Below, piece after piece: positions 12,940-25,642 of a stretch of 64,000 nucleotides of DNA; position 1 is the first letter of the stretch, and each line of letters begins with the position of its first letter. The DNA comes from Aralia elata. Lineage: Eukaryota > Streptophyta > Magnoliopsida > Apiales > Araliaceae. The notes beneath the pieces are model-generated. The model had not been told where the DNA came from. It saw only the letters and a list, made by a program, of their open reading frames with translations, and ran no database searches. A program made the position numbers and the translations under genes. The DNA lies in contig CM068379.1 in the NCBI GenBank assembly GCA_034770075.1, positions 26,473,506-26,537,505 of the forward strand. The letters run 5' to 3'.

Positions 12940-13593
12940 AGCATGCACATATAGAATACTATATTCTACCCAGATTGATTATGGACTTTTATTCTAGTTT
13001 GGTTCACTAGAACCACTAAGTGAACCAAGAGGTCAAACCTAAGTTGCAAGAATTAATTTTAAATATAACTATTACATTTAAATCTCGGGCTCCATTACAA
13101 ACGGGTCTTCAAGCGCTCCTTGCTCCTTTGTCTCCAATTCTTCAAAATTAATTCTAACTAGTCCTATTACATAAACTATTTACAATGAATAGAAACCTTG
13201 ATCAGCAGTCAAGGGAAAGTACATAGGACGAAGATATAATTTACATCAAGAAAAACTAGAGAAGACGAGGTACGCAGACCCCATTTATAAAAACTCATTC
13301 ATTCAAGCATCCTCTAAAATAAATCCAATCACATATTGATCAATAGTCCATAATCAAACCCTATTTATTATCATACATATCTTCATATGTATCAATAAAT
13401 AACATTCATCTCATGAATAATAAAACCATTCCATATATGCATAGATATCATTTAATGGGCAATATTAGTTAGTATAAAATTCAATTTCAACTCTAATTAG
13501 TTATCATGGAATCCAATTCCAACTCTAATTACTTATCATGAAATCCAACTCTAATTAAAATAAACTTCTTTATTTTAATCATATTCCAAATTA
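12061..13593 (-). other. Copia C leader, proximal part
   Basis: This is the untranslated leader between the primer site and gag, equivalent to 35293-35956 of copia A. It carries four copies of a TTGTGGTGACACAA-type box at 12355-12373, 12460-12473 (degenerate), 12542-12560 and 12630-12648. It also has long CA/GC and TA microsatellites at 12790-12940. The part beyond 12950 has no counterpart elsewhere in the window, and I see no coding in it. The CACTA element begins at 13594. Confidence 0.75.
12790..12940. repeat. Microsatellites (GC)n(CA)n(TA)n and (TA)n
   Basis: The run starts GCGCGCGC, continues as (AC)n and (AT)n to about 12850, and after a 40-bp gap continues as (AT)n from 12892 to 12936. 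Copia A has a much shorter version at 35308-35330, so the expansion occurred in, or was lost between, family members. Confidence 0.9.
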
Positions 13594-14315
13594 CACTACA
13601 AAAAAATGGACATTCGGCAACGATTTTTCGGGCAACGACTTATAAAGTAGTTTCCAAAAATGCATGTTTAGCAACGAAATTTGTCATCCATTTCAGTTTG
13701 TGAAAGACTTTTATTTTTCGCAACGAAATTCAAAAGTCGTTGCAAAATTTCATTGCCAATTCGTTGGCGGAAAAAAAAAACAACCCTGCCTATTTACTTT
13801 TTTGTTGCCGATGTGATCTCTCCTCATCGTGGGCAACGGAACATTTTTTGTTGCTATATTTCGCTGCCTAATATGGGTCACATTCGTTGTCAACAATTTA
13901 TTTTCGTTGCGTATTTTGTACAATTTTTTGCAACGACTAGTAAATTGTTACCCAAAATTAAGATAAACCAATAAGTACGTTTTAGCCTCTCTCTTTTTTT
14001 CCCAAAACGCATCATTTTGCATTTGTAAAATTTTTATTTATTTGAACGCAATTTTATACAGTCAAATGTTTCACTCTCTTCGTCTCAAAATAAATGCCTA
14101 GTTTTAATTTTTTTTGTCAGAGTTATAATTTTTGAAATTAAAATTGAGCACATACAGATATATTTTTTAATTTACAAAATTTAGAGTTTGTAGTAAATTG
14201 GATGTAGTTTATAATGATTAACTCTTGTGGGCAACGAAATATTTTTGGTTGCCATATTTGATAGCTTAATATGGATCACATTTATTGTCAACAATTTTTC
14301 TTTCATTACCAGTGA
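13594..14315. repeat. Left terminal and subterminal repeats of CACTA
   Basis: After the terminal repeat come many GCAACGA / TCGTTGC boxes to about 13950. A unit of about 80 bp at 13836-13915 (GGGCAACGGAACATT to CAACAATTTATTTTCG) recurs in diverged form at 14228-14315. The boxes are in both orientations. I see no coding in this stretch. Confidence 0.8.
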
Positions 14316-14767
14316 GATAAGAGCGAATGTTTTCAATAGCTCTTGTTTTATATTACATGAAAACTTTTTGAACTGAGAAAACTATATTACTACTTGAAAT
14401 AAAACCAAAGGAGCTTCTTCAATATATCCAACATACCTGATTCATTCTCAAACATTATATTAAAAGAGTTGTTTGCCCAACTAATATTTGGCCTGAAAAA
14501 AGTTAAGGACTGTAAAAATAGCAAAACACCAACTGCAAGAATAGATTAACTAAATTTCAACTTTCCATCATATTTAACCAAAATAAAAAAATCAGAATCC
14601 AAATATCATCCATTATACTTTACATTAATGATTTACCAAGTCTAACATGTTTAACAAAATATCCACGTTTTTGTAGTGTCCACGACAAAAGTTCAACAAT
14701 TTTAAATGTCCATAAATAATGATCAGGAGTTGTTTTTAGCTCTTTCTATCCCTGAGCTGGTGCTGCC

Positions 14768-16605
14768 TTAAATCAAGCGTAGGAATTCTAGATTATCAGC
14801 CAACTTGTTCATTATATTCTCAAGATTGTCAATCCGTTTGTCTTGTGCCCGAATGGTTGATTGAAACTCTTCATTCTTAGAGCGAGACGCTTCCAACTCT
14901 GTTGTCAATGCTTTTTCTTTTTCGCTAGATGAAGACTTCTCTGCTCGAGGACCAAATCTAAAACCAAGCAATCTCCCTACCTTCTTGCCCAACACTCGAG
15001 TCATAATCTCCCTTTTGTTATTACTGTCAACATTTCCAGATTCTGCTTCCATCTCAAAGATGCATTCAGTCTCAAGTGATTTCATTTCATTTTATGAAAT
15101 TAACAACAAATGCAAATAATTCAAATGTAGCCTCTTTAACTTCAATTAAAAGATTGCAATTTAAATCAAGAACAATGCCTAAATCATGTCTGACTACCTC
15201 TATTATCAAAAACAAGGTAAGGTTTGTATAACTTACATATGGAGATTCATTTTTAGGTTGTACCGACTCGTTTGTTCGCTTTTTCTGATGTGTGTTTTTG
15301 TAACCTTCAATTGGATCTCCTTGAAAATCAAATTAGAATAATTAATAACGAGAGCGTTATTGAGGGATGAGTTGAGATTAGTCATATAACCCTATTTGAT
15401 TAGAGTTATATGACTAATCTCAATTCAAAAACTGCATCCATTCAAATTACTATCTAAATTCTAATTACTCTTTAGCAACAAAATTCAAAGATGAAATCAC
15501 TGATGATCACAATTATATACATAGGGTCACAAAAACCAATGCAATCAAATTAAAAAGTTCAACTATATCGGTGTAAAGTCCTTTCTCCAAAACTGACAGT
15601 AAAACTAAATTCCAACTTCCTGAATTATAAGCAAAAAATAGTCATAGAGATTTTGAACCCCCAAAACTTTATGAAAGAGGAGACACAAATACACAGACAT
15701 GCTGATCATGTAAATATAATAAAACAACATGAAACTCCAAGAACCAATGAAAAATGCAATACTTAAGTAATATAAAAAACTAAGACCATTCATGGAAAAA
15801 TAATAAACCACAAAAGAGAATACTATATCAAAACATGTAATGAACTGCCAAATGGAGTATCATGTTCACTAGTCCTTCTGTGTCTTCATAGTATGTTTAT
15901 TAAACAAATCTTATAACCATTAGCAAAAACAGTAAATCGATATTAAAAATTTAATGAGATCAACACAACAAATTAAGCAGGCATTCAAGTATTTCCATAC
16001 AATTTCAGCTTTCTTTCATCATTGCTATTCAACCAAATGAGTCAAATATATATATATATATATATATATATGAATTATGAAGGTTAGAATAAACAGAGTG
16101 GATATACATTAAGAAACTGCAAGATTATATCATCAACTTAAGAGTCCTTGACTTTAAGGTTTACAAGTCTAATATATCTTGTACAATCACAAGAAGTGCA
16201 TATAAAATCCAGTTATTGTTTTATAATATCATGCTCAAAGCTCAAATTCTAAGTTTTTTTTCCCCTTTTCAAGTGCATGCTTCATTTATCTTTCTAAATA
16301 GATAATAATGAGGCCTATATTTTTCGATGACACCTTATACTGCATATGGAAGAATACTGTTATGATCTTCTTTTTCTTCCATTTAATATCCTTTCATGTC
16401 ATTTAACGTAACCTTACATTAGCACCTTCGTTGGTCGTTGATTCTATAATTTTTCCTGCTAGAACTGCTATTTCACACCTAAATTGTATATTATGTCATA
16501 AATGATGATTCAGAAAATTAGTATAACATAATTGTATAACACTTTACGAGGCTACATACCTTCTTGTTGAGCTGTTCCTTTCCTTTTCAATCCAGGGCCA
16601 AACAT
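14768..16605 (-). pseudogene. En/Spm-like (Ptta-type) transposon protein gene, C-terminal part
   Basis: Three minus-strand exons fit together. The first is 16605-16560, opening MFGPGLKRKG and ending at a good donor (AAG then GTATGTAG). The second is 15319-15237, with THQKKR, which joins in phase and ends at GTAAGT. The last ends at 14768; its start is uncertain, near 15085-15063. The last exon reads IMTRVLGKKVGRLLGFRFGP followed by a Glu/Lys-rich coiled coil and a terminal NIMNKLADNLEF. This matches the conserved C-terminus of the plant Ptta/En/Spm transposase family, which binds or mobilises CACTA ends. The protein would be about 150 residues, far shorter than a full family member, so it is either a truncated gene or a regulatory relic. 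Family assignment is from remembered patterns, not a search. Confidence 0.6.
15372..15423. repeat. Perfect 19-bp hairpin in CACTA intron
   Basis: The left arm TTGAGATTAGTCATATAAC (15372-15390) is exactly complementary to the right arm at 15405-15423, with a 14-nt loop. It lies in the intron between the first two exons of the minus-strand transposon gene. Confidence 0.85.
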
Positions 16606-17159
16606 TTTCAAGGACCAGGTATGCCAGCTGAGTGCTTTTCTGAAACTAAATAATCAGACCAGGTATATATATTAGTAAATAAGACATCTATACACAGAAA
16701 TTGGTACGAAATGTACTAAAAATGCATTTACATGCACCTCTAATCGATTTTAATGCCTTACAAAAAGGAAAAGGAACTGCAGTTCTAGGGGAATATCAAG
16801 AAATTTCAATAGGAGGCAACATGCTTTTACATATTAAGGACTTAACTACAGTATTTAAATATTTAAGCTACTGAAATTGATCAATGCAATACTTATGCTA
16901 ATGGCAACACAATTAGATGAATAGAAAAGATTGGCATGTAAATATAAGCTATGACTCGCACAGACAAATTGACATGATTTCATGTAAAACAAACCGTTAA
17001 TGACTGCTAGTAATATACAAGGACACTTGGGATTGAAACTAAGCACCAAAGTGTCCATGATCATTCCATCCAGGCTTATTGTGTAGTAAGCCATATCACA
17101 AATGAATTTCCAATACCACCATAGTTCTGGTTAAACTACTGTCAATGACTCCTGGAAAA
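15424..17159. other. CACTA interior, no gene recognised apart from one exon
   Basis: AT-rich sequence holding the exon at 16560-16605, a (TA)n run at 16046-16070, and short chance reading frames. I recognise nothing else. Confidence 0.5.
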
Positions 17160-17429
17160 TAAAAAAATACGCAAAACCTTTTTATAGCCCATAAGCCCAA
17201 GAATTTCCTCCCACAACCCAACACTACCCACACTAGACAACCCAATTACACCTGGAATACAAGCAGCAATAGTCCAATACCCTGCTCTAATCTCATCCTT
17301 CAACTGTTCTTTTTCCCACCCACAATACCCGTCAAAGAACCTAAGTTGTCAACCCCAATAATATTCCTCTTAAACATTTCAGCAGCACAGCCTACTGTCT
17401 TTAGTCCCATAGTACAACCCCATGTCCAG
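17160..17429 (-). pseudogene. Unidentified captured gene fragment
   Basis: On the minus strand a protein-like reading starts about 17420 (GLKTVGCAAEMFKRNIIGVD), runs through a Gly-rich part, and continues after a one-base shift (IRAGYWTIAACIPGVIG, then GLWEEILGLMGYKK). The composition and the single frameshift look like a once-real coding exon, unlike the surrounding AT-rich sequence. It abuts the CDC123-like fragment in a different frame. I do not recognise the family. Confidence 0.4.
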
Positions 17430-17619
17430 GGTTATGAATTCTGTTTGGTAAGGTATCATCATTTGAGATAGAAAGAGGAAGAAGGAAGGGACCAGAATCA
17501 TCAAGAAGGTATTGGACAAAGGATTTAGGAAGTTCATGAATTATAGTTTTTATTGAGGTGAATTTATATTTTGGGTACCATTCTTGAATCTGACACCTAT
17601 TAACTTCTTCTTCCTTCAT
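17430..17619 (-). pseudogene. CDC123 (D123) N-terminal exon fragment, captured
   Basis: The minus-strand reading begins with Met at 17619 and gives MKEEEVNRCQIQEWYPKYK, then IIHELPKSFVQYLLDDSGPF and LPNRIHNP. These are the N-terminal landmarks of the eukaryotic CDC123/D123 family, an ATP-grasp chaperone that helps assemble translation initiation factor eIF2. Only about 64 residues are present (the whole protein is over 300). The similarity stops after RIHNP, where an unrelated fragment begins. This looks like an exon captured by the CACTA element, not a working gene. Identification is from memory of the family. Confidence 0.65.
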
Positions 17620-17639
17620 CTTTTAAAAGTGGGTAAAAT

Positions 17640-19856
17640 GGTTGTTGCTTGAAAGTAAAGCTAAAAGTCACTTTCTTCTAATTTCTACACAAGATAGAAG
17701 CACTTAATCAGCAACTAGGAACATGGACCAGTTCAATGTGGTAGATTAACCTCCAAACAATGCTACCAACTATCAAAACTACAAACATCTTCATGTTCAA
17801 GAGTTAACTTAACCAATAGAAGGATACGATGCAACGCACCATAAGGGCTAATATATACACAAATTAACTGATTAGCACAATAAAGATAAAGAATAAAAAA
17901 AATAGACGACCAACCTCCAATATATATGAATTCATGAAAATATATGTATAATGAAACAAATCAAAACCTAGATTAGTAGAGCAAGAGAAAACTGAATTTA
18001 GGCCGCTAAGACATCAAACAGCAGTGAACAGTAAAGTTTGTAAAATCTCATAACTCATTATCAAGTCAGCTACTTTAATGAAGAAGATGTTTTATTTTAT
18101 CAATTGCATTGAACATACCGATAGTTTAGTGTATGTAAGCAAGCATGTCATATTTATGAGGAAAAAAATTCAACCAATGCCATAGACTGCATCCCGAACC
18201 CGGTCAGTAATAAATAATTATTATAATACCCAAAATTTCCACTTGAATACGAAGCAATAAAAACCAAAAAAAGACTTTAGAATTGACTGGAGTAAAATTA
18301 CCAGTAAAATTTTATTGGTAAGGAATTAAGCGAGAAACTAGGTAAGTTTGACATTAAACTTATTGCATTTACCAAGATCATGGTTCTAGAGAATTGTACA
18401 GAAATAACATCCATGTGAGTTCCTAGCAAACCTTACAACTACAAAGACCAACCTGTCTTCCATTATCACCTGCCTTTCCATTAAGGTTTTTCTTTTTCTT
18501 TTATTGTCGGTAGCTTAAAATTCATTCCATGAAACTGATACAGGGGAACACCAGTTAAAATTTAAGCTAATTTTCTCAAATTCTAATTCCTAGGTGCAGG
18601 TTTACACTCCCGCAAGAAGCTACAGGACATAATTCAAGAATCACTTAAGCTCAAACGAATTATTTTAACAGTTTTAACAGTTACGAGAGAGCCACACACA
18701 CACACACATTACCAATTAGGCTACTTTAAAAGGGCTGATCCCGAGTAGGCTAATACTCATATCAATCCAGCTAACTAGCATCCCTCGTATAATTTCAAAT
18801 AATATTGGAAAACTGATACTACTATTACTCTCAGAGCAAATTATACACAGGTTATATATGCATCATATCTAAATGTAATAGTTTTGTATTTTCAGACTAG
18901 ACATTTCCTCAATAAAAAGCCAACATTGCAAACTCTGGAAATCATATGTACACTGAAATCATCATCATCATCATATATATATATATATAAACACGTGCTT
19001 CAAAAAAATAAATAAACATATTAATCACTCAAAAGTATAAAAATATTACCTGAAGGCGAGAGAAAGAGGCTGAATTGGATTGGAAGAAGTTCCGATGCGG
19101 ATCTGGTTGACGAATCACTTCCCGAAGCCGATGAGTCCCCGACTGTACGAATTAGCGATTATTTAGTGATGCGGATCTAGAGATGATATGTACACTGAAA
19201 TTGGGGATAAAATATTTGGGGATTTCAGTTTAGGGCTTGGGTTTGAAACATATTATTGAGGTGTAGCTTTAGGTGAGATACCGAAATTTGACTGTTAACA
19301 CCTTTTGGTTATCAGATATTCAAGCGGCCGGGAACTGAAAATTTGTCAAGACAAAAATAGGGAGGAAAATATAATTGGAGCGAAAACTATAGCGGAAAAA
19401 AAAAAGAATAATAGTGGCTTTTAAGTAAAAATAATTGAAGGAAATTTTAACAGTTTTAACTTCTTGTCTTTTAAAATATTAGAGATGAAAATTAATTTTT
19501 TTTTCTCTTGACTTATTATATACGCGATATTGATTTATAAAAAATACAGAACAACGTTTTTAATGTATTAGATAATAATTATTATTTTTAGATAATTAAT
19601 ATTATTTATATAATTAGTACTAGTTAGTACTGGATCTGCTCGTATGGAATCTAGAGGTGGTAACGGTGATAGTAGATTGTAGATTATGGAACTTCTTTGC
19701 TTAACATTTGATAAACGTTACTATACAATTACACTTGATAAAAGTTACTCTGCAATTGCATTTGATAAAGGTTGCTCTGCAATTGCACTTTATATTTCTG
19801 TTTGACATGTTACAACCTGTTTTCAATGTTATACCAAAAAGAAAAAGTATTGACAG
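17640..19856. other. CACTA interior with a possible untranslated exon
   Basis: This is mostly AT-rich sequence with (CA)n at 18694 and (TCA)n(TA)n at 18960. The segment 19050-19190, read on the minus strand, is less AT-rich and ends in a good donor (CTTCAG then GTAATATT at 19049). It may be an untranslated first exon of the minus-strand transposon gene. At 19700-19800 a 27-bp unit containing TACAATTGCA / TGCAATTGCA is repeated three to four times. Confidence 0.4.
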
Positions 19857-20190
19857 CAGAGTTAGAAGCGTCTCGCTCTCATAATGAAATAAACAATCAA
19901 CCATTCAGGCACAAGACAAATAGATTGACAAACTTGAGAATATAATGAACAAATTGGCAGGCAATCTAGAATTCGTATGGTTGATTTAAGATAGCACCAG
20001 CTCAGGGACAAAAAGAACCGAAAACAATTCTTGATCAGCTTGTCGATGTTCAAAACTTCTGAACTTTCGTTATGGTCATATTTAAAAAGTTGGATATTTT
20101 ATTTAGAATGTTAAACTTGGTAAATCAGTGATGTCAAGTAGAATAGATGATACTTTAGATTCTAATATAATGTAATGTATGCATTGTTTT
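19857..20190 (+). pseudogene. Inverted duplicate of the En/Spm-like gene 3' end
   Basis: The sequence from AGTTAGAAGCGTCTCGCTCT to GCACCAGCTCAGGGA is a diverged copy, in opposite orientation, of the last exon and 3' untranslated region at 14560-14890. It covers the coiled-coil C-terminus (NKLAGNLEF) and is followed by matching non-coding sequence (GTTAAACTTGGTAAATCA). Frameshifts make it non-coding. The element therefore has a partial internal inverted duplication about 5 kb apart. Confidence 0.75.
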
Positions 20191-23100
20191 TTAATTTTGA
20201 TTTTGATTTTTTATACACTGATTGAATTGTAGGTAATTATTGTTTAGATAATTATTAAAAACTATGGAATATTGTTTTGTCATATTTTAGATAATTATTG
20301 ATTTTATAATTTCATTAATATTATAATTTATAACATTATGTATTTATTTATTAATCACATAGATGTATTTCCTTGTTCTAATTCAGAGATATGAAATAAT
20401 TATCACACATATCATGTAGGAGTTGGTATTTTGAATTCCTACAATGATACTTATAGTTTTCATTAATATTGTATTATTTATCATTATTTATTTATTAATT
20501 ACATAGATGTATTTTCTTATTCTAATTAAGACATGAAATAATTATCAAAACACATATCAAGTAAGAGTTGATATTTTGAATTCGTACGCTAATACTTATA
20601 GTTTCATTAATATTGTAATGCATATTATATATATTAATCATTTATTTTCTTATTTTAGTTTAAACATATGAAATAACAAACTTTAATAAAATATTTTATT
20701 TATTATTATTTTTATTTTCTACATTCATACTCATAATTTCATTTATTAATGTTTTATATCACTATACAATTATTCATAAACTCTATAAATAATTCTGAAA
20801 ATCAATTGGTCATTCAAAAAGAGATGGAAGCTATTAAAATTAAAATATAGAATAAAAGAAAAACAAGCTGCTTGCAACTCGGAGGAAAAACATAAGTTAC
20901 GTAAGTGAGTAGGCCTAATATCTTTTCAAAATCTCTTTTTTTATACCAAATTACCAAAATCTTCTCTTCCCTATCAGTAGACCAAAAATCTCCCCCAAAT
21001 CAATCGATCTCTCAGGTGGAAACGATTAGTAGCACAGCTTTATCAGAAAGCTGAGAAACCCTGAAAGGGATTAGTACCAAAGGAAACTGATAAACGAATC
21101 GAACAGTGGTGGAGAAACTGTGAAAGCGATGAAAACCTAGAAGCAAGGAGAAAACGAAGCACAACGAGAAATAGCGATCAGTAGCAAAAATCCCCCTAAA
21201 TCGTTAAATCGGTGTAGAACCAACAGTTGGTGTACACAAGGTATTTTACTTTCTCTATATATTGAAATATTTATGTGTATATACCGAATACATGTCTTAC
21301 TTCCATTGTAATTGGGTGTTGGTGGTTTGATTTGGTGAATTTATTTTCATTTACAAGTAACCCATTCAGTAAATTGATTAATCTATAGTTATGTTTGTTT
21401 TAATTTTGACCCGTGCGTACCTCTCTATATAGTTTATCTAATTGTTTTCACCAGTTGATGACTATTCATTCCTAATTTATGGTGACACGGGAGAGTATAT
21501 ATGATTATATTCCAGTTAGTTGTTGAATTGGGTCAGTATCTCATCCCCACCCCTCCCTCTTACTTTACATTGTGGAGTTCCCATAAAGAACCCTGAGAAA
21601 ACAAAGTGAGCTAGGATATAAAACTAAGCAGTTTAGTGATACTTAGATGTGCAGGTACTTGTTGCTCTTTTTTCTTTTCTTTTTTATGCTTAATTTTAAA
21701 TTTTTTTACAATGACGGTGTTTCAATTCCCATGATTTTAATTTAAAAATGTGTGTGATGGGGAATATCATTAAATATGACTTTGGATAGGCAGGTATAGC
21801 TTTCACTCAATTCAAACTGAAACATCAGTTATTAGAGTAATTTTTATTTCTGATTTTCACTCTCACAGTGTTGGATGTCTTCTGGAGCTGGTGGTTCTAT
21901 TACCACTTTATTGAATTTACATTAAGTATTTTATTTCTAAACTTAACGCTTAATTAGTTAATTTAGAAACACTACACACACACACACACAGATATATATA
22001 TATATATATATGAAAAGGCACTTTATTCTATTGTTAAAAGTTCTTTTCTTAATCTTTTTTTGGGTGGTCACTGTGTAATTTGGGAATGAATGTTGCTAGA
22101 ATGAACATTTCCTGGAAAAAAATAGTCTATCTTGATCACTGGCTATCTTTGTAAAGGTTTAGAAATTGTAGTTAAGATCTGTTGCAAATTTCAGTTTTGA
22201 ACTAGATAGATAGTACACCTTGTAAGATGCATTATTGTACTCTTTTATCTGTTTTAACTTAATTATAGTCAATATTTCCAACCAAAACATCGAGAAGACT
22301 GTCGGGTATTCATTGAGAATTTAGAACTTGATGTTGCTCTATTTGATGCTCTTCTTTTTTATCCTCCATTTCCATCCTATCATTTAACTATTATCTTTGC
22401 CTTCATAGAAGGAATCGAAGTATACCAAGCTAATGGTTCATATGTTAGACAAATAAACAGAATTTTGATATTAGCTTGCAGCAGAACACATAGATCCTGT
22501 GCACATTTGAGTATGCCATTTACTGCAGTTCAAGAAATTTCAAGATTCATAGGTCAAAAACAGAACTATTTTCTGTGATAGTATTGTACTGCACATGTTG
22601 TGCGTTTTCATTTAAATTAGTTTGCAATCTCAAGCAACATATACTAGCATGAGCATCCAATTAATTTTGGCAATAGACTTATTATTGGAATATGTAAATT
22701 TACTGTTGTATTATATAGTCTCAAAATAAAAAATAAATAAACTAAGTTATCTAAAACAATATATCCCATGGATAATTAGAGGGAGTAGGATTCCAATCAT
22801 ATGGGGATACATGTTGGTCCACTGCCATATTTTTGGTAAAATAAACAAATATATAATCAACTTCATTTCTTTTTAAAATAATTCATCTTTCATTAATTAA
22901 AGTAGCCGAAAGCACATTTCTTTCTTTATTCTAGGAACTACTAGTATTAGTCTAGGAAAACTCCACTCTATTTGATTGTTAATTTTTCTAGATTGAACTG
23001 GTCAAACTCCTTAATATATATACTACTCCTTTCAACAATCAGTCTTTATTTGAGTGAGAGTAGGTATGTCTAGCCTTAAGAGTGTGGTTTACGACACTAG

Positions 23101-23915
23101 TAAATGGCATCCTATCATTTCTATTTTCTGGGTCTTGCTGCCTTGCAAATGGTTCATCCACCCTCTTGCTATTGGTACATATTATGTCTACTTCTGTGGG
23201 TCAATTCGTCGAACACTTCACTGCTGCAGGAAGAAGAATAGTGCAGATCACAGAGAATTTGGTTGTGGTCTACGCAGAATTTGTAACTTTTTAATTTGGC
23301 TGCGGTCTACTCTTTTATCTGTTTCTGCTATAATTTATTTGGAGTCTAATTATTCCATTAAGTAATTTGTTAACTATAAAGCTACTTGTGGATTATCATT
23401 GCGAGAAGAACGAAGTATGGACGAGGAAGATGATGAACTAGCATCAAATAAGGTATGTCTTTGGTCTTATCAAACTTGAAACATTTGAATGATTAATAGC
23501 ATGAAACATAGGAGGGGTATAGTGAGGATGATACACCTGCTTCTTGGTTTGTGTCCATCATCTTTAATCAAACAAAACAAATGTACCCATTTTAAGTTTC
23601 TGTTATTGACCTTTACCCTCATCTAACAGAAGTATTTATCATGTAAACTATAGATTATATATTATATTATATTATATTGATTTACATATTTTTTGCATCT
23701 TCCAGGCAGATTGAAAACTAAATATCTTTTTGGAATCTCTAAACTGAGCTGTATTTTGTTGCTTCACTTCACAAAATACATTGCAGACACAAATTGCTTA
23801 GTTGTGAGCGAAGCTGTGGATACTCAAAATGATGAGTATTACTTCCCATAATTTATGATATTTTTATTCATAGTGGCATAAATCATCTAATTGTCTGTAT
23901 TTGGATTTTTATCAG
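20191..23915. other. CACTA interior with possible untranslated exons
   Basis: At 21000-21241 a purine-rich, less AT-rich stretch ends at a donor-like site (ACAAG then GTATTTT) and reads like a 5' untranslated exon. A short acidic exon candidate, MDEEDDELASNK, lies at 23417-23452 before GTATGTC. A reading at 23082-23294 (with MSTSVGQFVEHFTAAGRR) is unrecognised. (CA)n/(TA)n microsatellites lie at 21973-22010. No gene can be assembled with confidence. Confidence 0.4.
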
Positions 23916-25046
23916 TTTATGCAGATGGAAGTATATGCTTGAATATTTTTACAGAATCAGTGGAGTCCTCCTATTTATGATGTTGCTGCTATACTTACTT
24001 CTATTCAGGTGTGTCTCGTTATGTACTTTCTGAGTCTTTTCTGATATATTTTCTTATATGGTGTTGGTGTATATACTTGACATAAAATTTTTCTTTGATA
24101 CTGAGGGTTGCATGCAAACAATGTATGTTGGTGTTCACTGAAGCCTTCTGTGTCACTAAGTTCAAATTATAGAATATGAACATTTGGTTCAGGCCATTTT
24201 CTGAATGTAATTTTTTCTTTGTCTTTTTTCTGGCAAGTTGTTCTCTAAATGTAATTAATCTTTATTAATAATGTCAAAGTATGAAGTGTTGATGGCACTG
24301 AACTTTATACATTAATTTTGCTTATATGAAAATACAAAAGTAAAATTGTTAGTGCACTTTATTTTATAATGAAGGTCTTCTACTGTGTTTATATGCTTGA
24401 TTGGCTAGTGTAGTAGTTTTATGATCATGTATTTGAATTCTAATGGGCTTCGCCGCAGGTTTTGCTCATATGAAGTTAAATCAAACCATACCATCCTAAA
24501 TTGAAAATTTGAAATTAATGAAGCTAATTCAACTGCTATACAAACCTAGTGATGAAATGTTGTTGCTTGTCTTTTGGTTTGCCATGTGAATAGAATGCCT
24601 ATTCTGCCCCTCCCCTACATTCGAGCAATATTATAGCATCATGTCCCTCCCTTGTGAAAACATCTTTGAATGTGTTCTCTTAGTGATTCAATTTTAACAT
24701 TTAAAGCTGTCCTTTTTCTTTAATTGATCTTCGGATTGTTTTCAGGTGTTGACCATCGTGACTCAATGGTGTGTGCTTATAATTTGTGGTCAGCAATAAT
24801 TGAACTAGTTGACCCTTTTTTCCTTACTAATAATATGATCGAACACTCCTTGTTTACTCATGTTTTACGTTCTGCTCTTGCTTAATTCCTTACAATTCTA
24901 ATGACCTGTAGTTCTTATGTTTTCTCAGTCATTGTTTTGTGATCCAAAACCCCCGAAGCAGCTCGTATGTTCAGTGAAAACAAGCGCGAGTACAACCGAA
25001 GAGTGCGTGATTCGAAATAATAGAGCAGAGCAGGACAACTGACTGA
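23916..25046 (+). pseudogene. RAD6-type ubiquitin-conjugating enzyme (UBC1/2/3-like) fragment, captured
   Basis: Two exons of an E2 enzyme are recognisable. The first, 23916-24008, follows a TTTTTATCAG acceptor. It reads YADGSICL, then, after a small insertion, NQWSPPIYDVAAILTSIQ, and ends at GTGTGT. The second, 24929-25046, follows TTTTCTCAG. It reads SLFCDPKP, then after a frameshift EAARMFSENKREYNRRVR, and ends near EQS..TD and a stop. These are the C-terminal landmarks of the RAD6 / UBC1-2-3 family, which ubiquitinates histone H2B and PCNA. The catalytic Cys (in GSICL) is present, but the N-terminal half is missing and three lesions break the frame. The intron is kept, so capture was at the DNA level. 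This is a transduplicated host gene fragment in the CACTA element. Confidence 0.85.
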
Positions 25047-25642
25047 ATCTTAATTAAGCACTGTCCACATCTATGGTTGAACCTGAAATAGGCTGGAGGT
25101 GGTGTTAATGTTGGTACGTACTGACCGCTATTCATGTGCTCCATATTATATGTTTTCATTGCATTGCCTTCCTTTAGACAAATCTTTTATTAGAATCTGC
25201 TTCCAGGCACTTGGGTTTATAACTCTTGAATTTCTGACAATTTTACTGATTCTTTTTCCATGAGATCTCATTTATCATTGGAAGTATGTCCATCGCCGAG
25301 CATGTGTATAGGAAGTATTGTTGTAGCTCTGATTACTTGGACTTTGTTTGGCACTGGGTTTTAGACTTTGCCCCCATAGAGGGAACTGGGAAGAGTGTGT
25401 TCTATTGTAATATTGTTAATACTTGATAGAATATTTGAAATTAGAATTACTTGGACTCTTGATGAGCCCGTGTGTATGAACAATGACTGGACAAAAACTG
25501 TGACTTTGCTTCAACTCTTTTGCAGTATGAAACCTCAGAGAATTTATGGTCACTCTTTTCGAGAAATTATTGGTATTAATATATTGAGTTTTCCTCCATC
25601 CTTACCTTGGATATTAAAATGTTGTCTCGACTGAGCTCTAGT

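Noticed and set aside
12735..12950. 71-residue minus-strand frame rich in Tyr-Ile repeats
   Set aside because: It is a translation of the (TA)n/(CA)n microsatellites.
23054..23365. Overlapping 103- and 70-residue frames as a host gene
   Set aside because: Two frames overlap, neither has a recognisable motif, and the region lies between captured fragments; kept only as an unassigned stretch.
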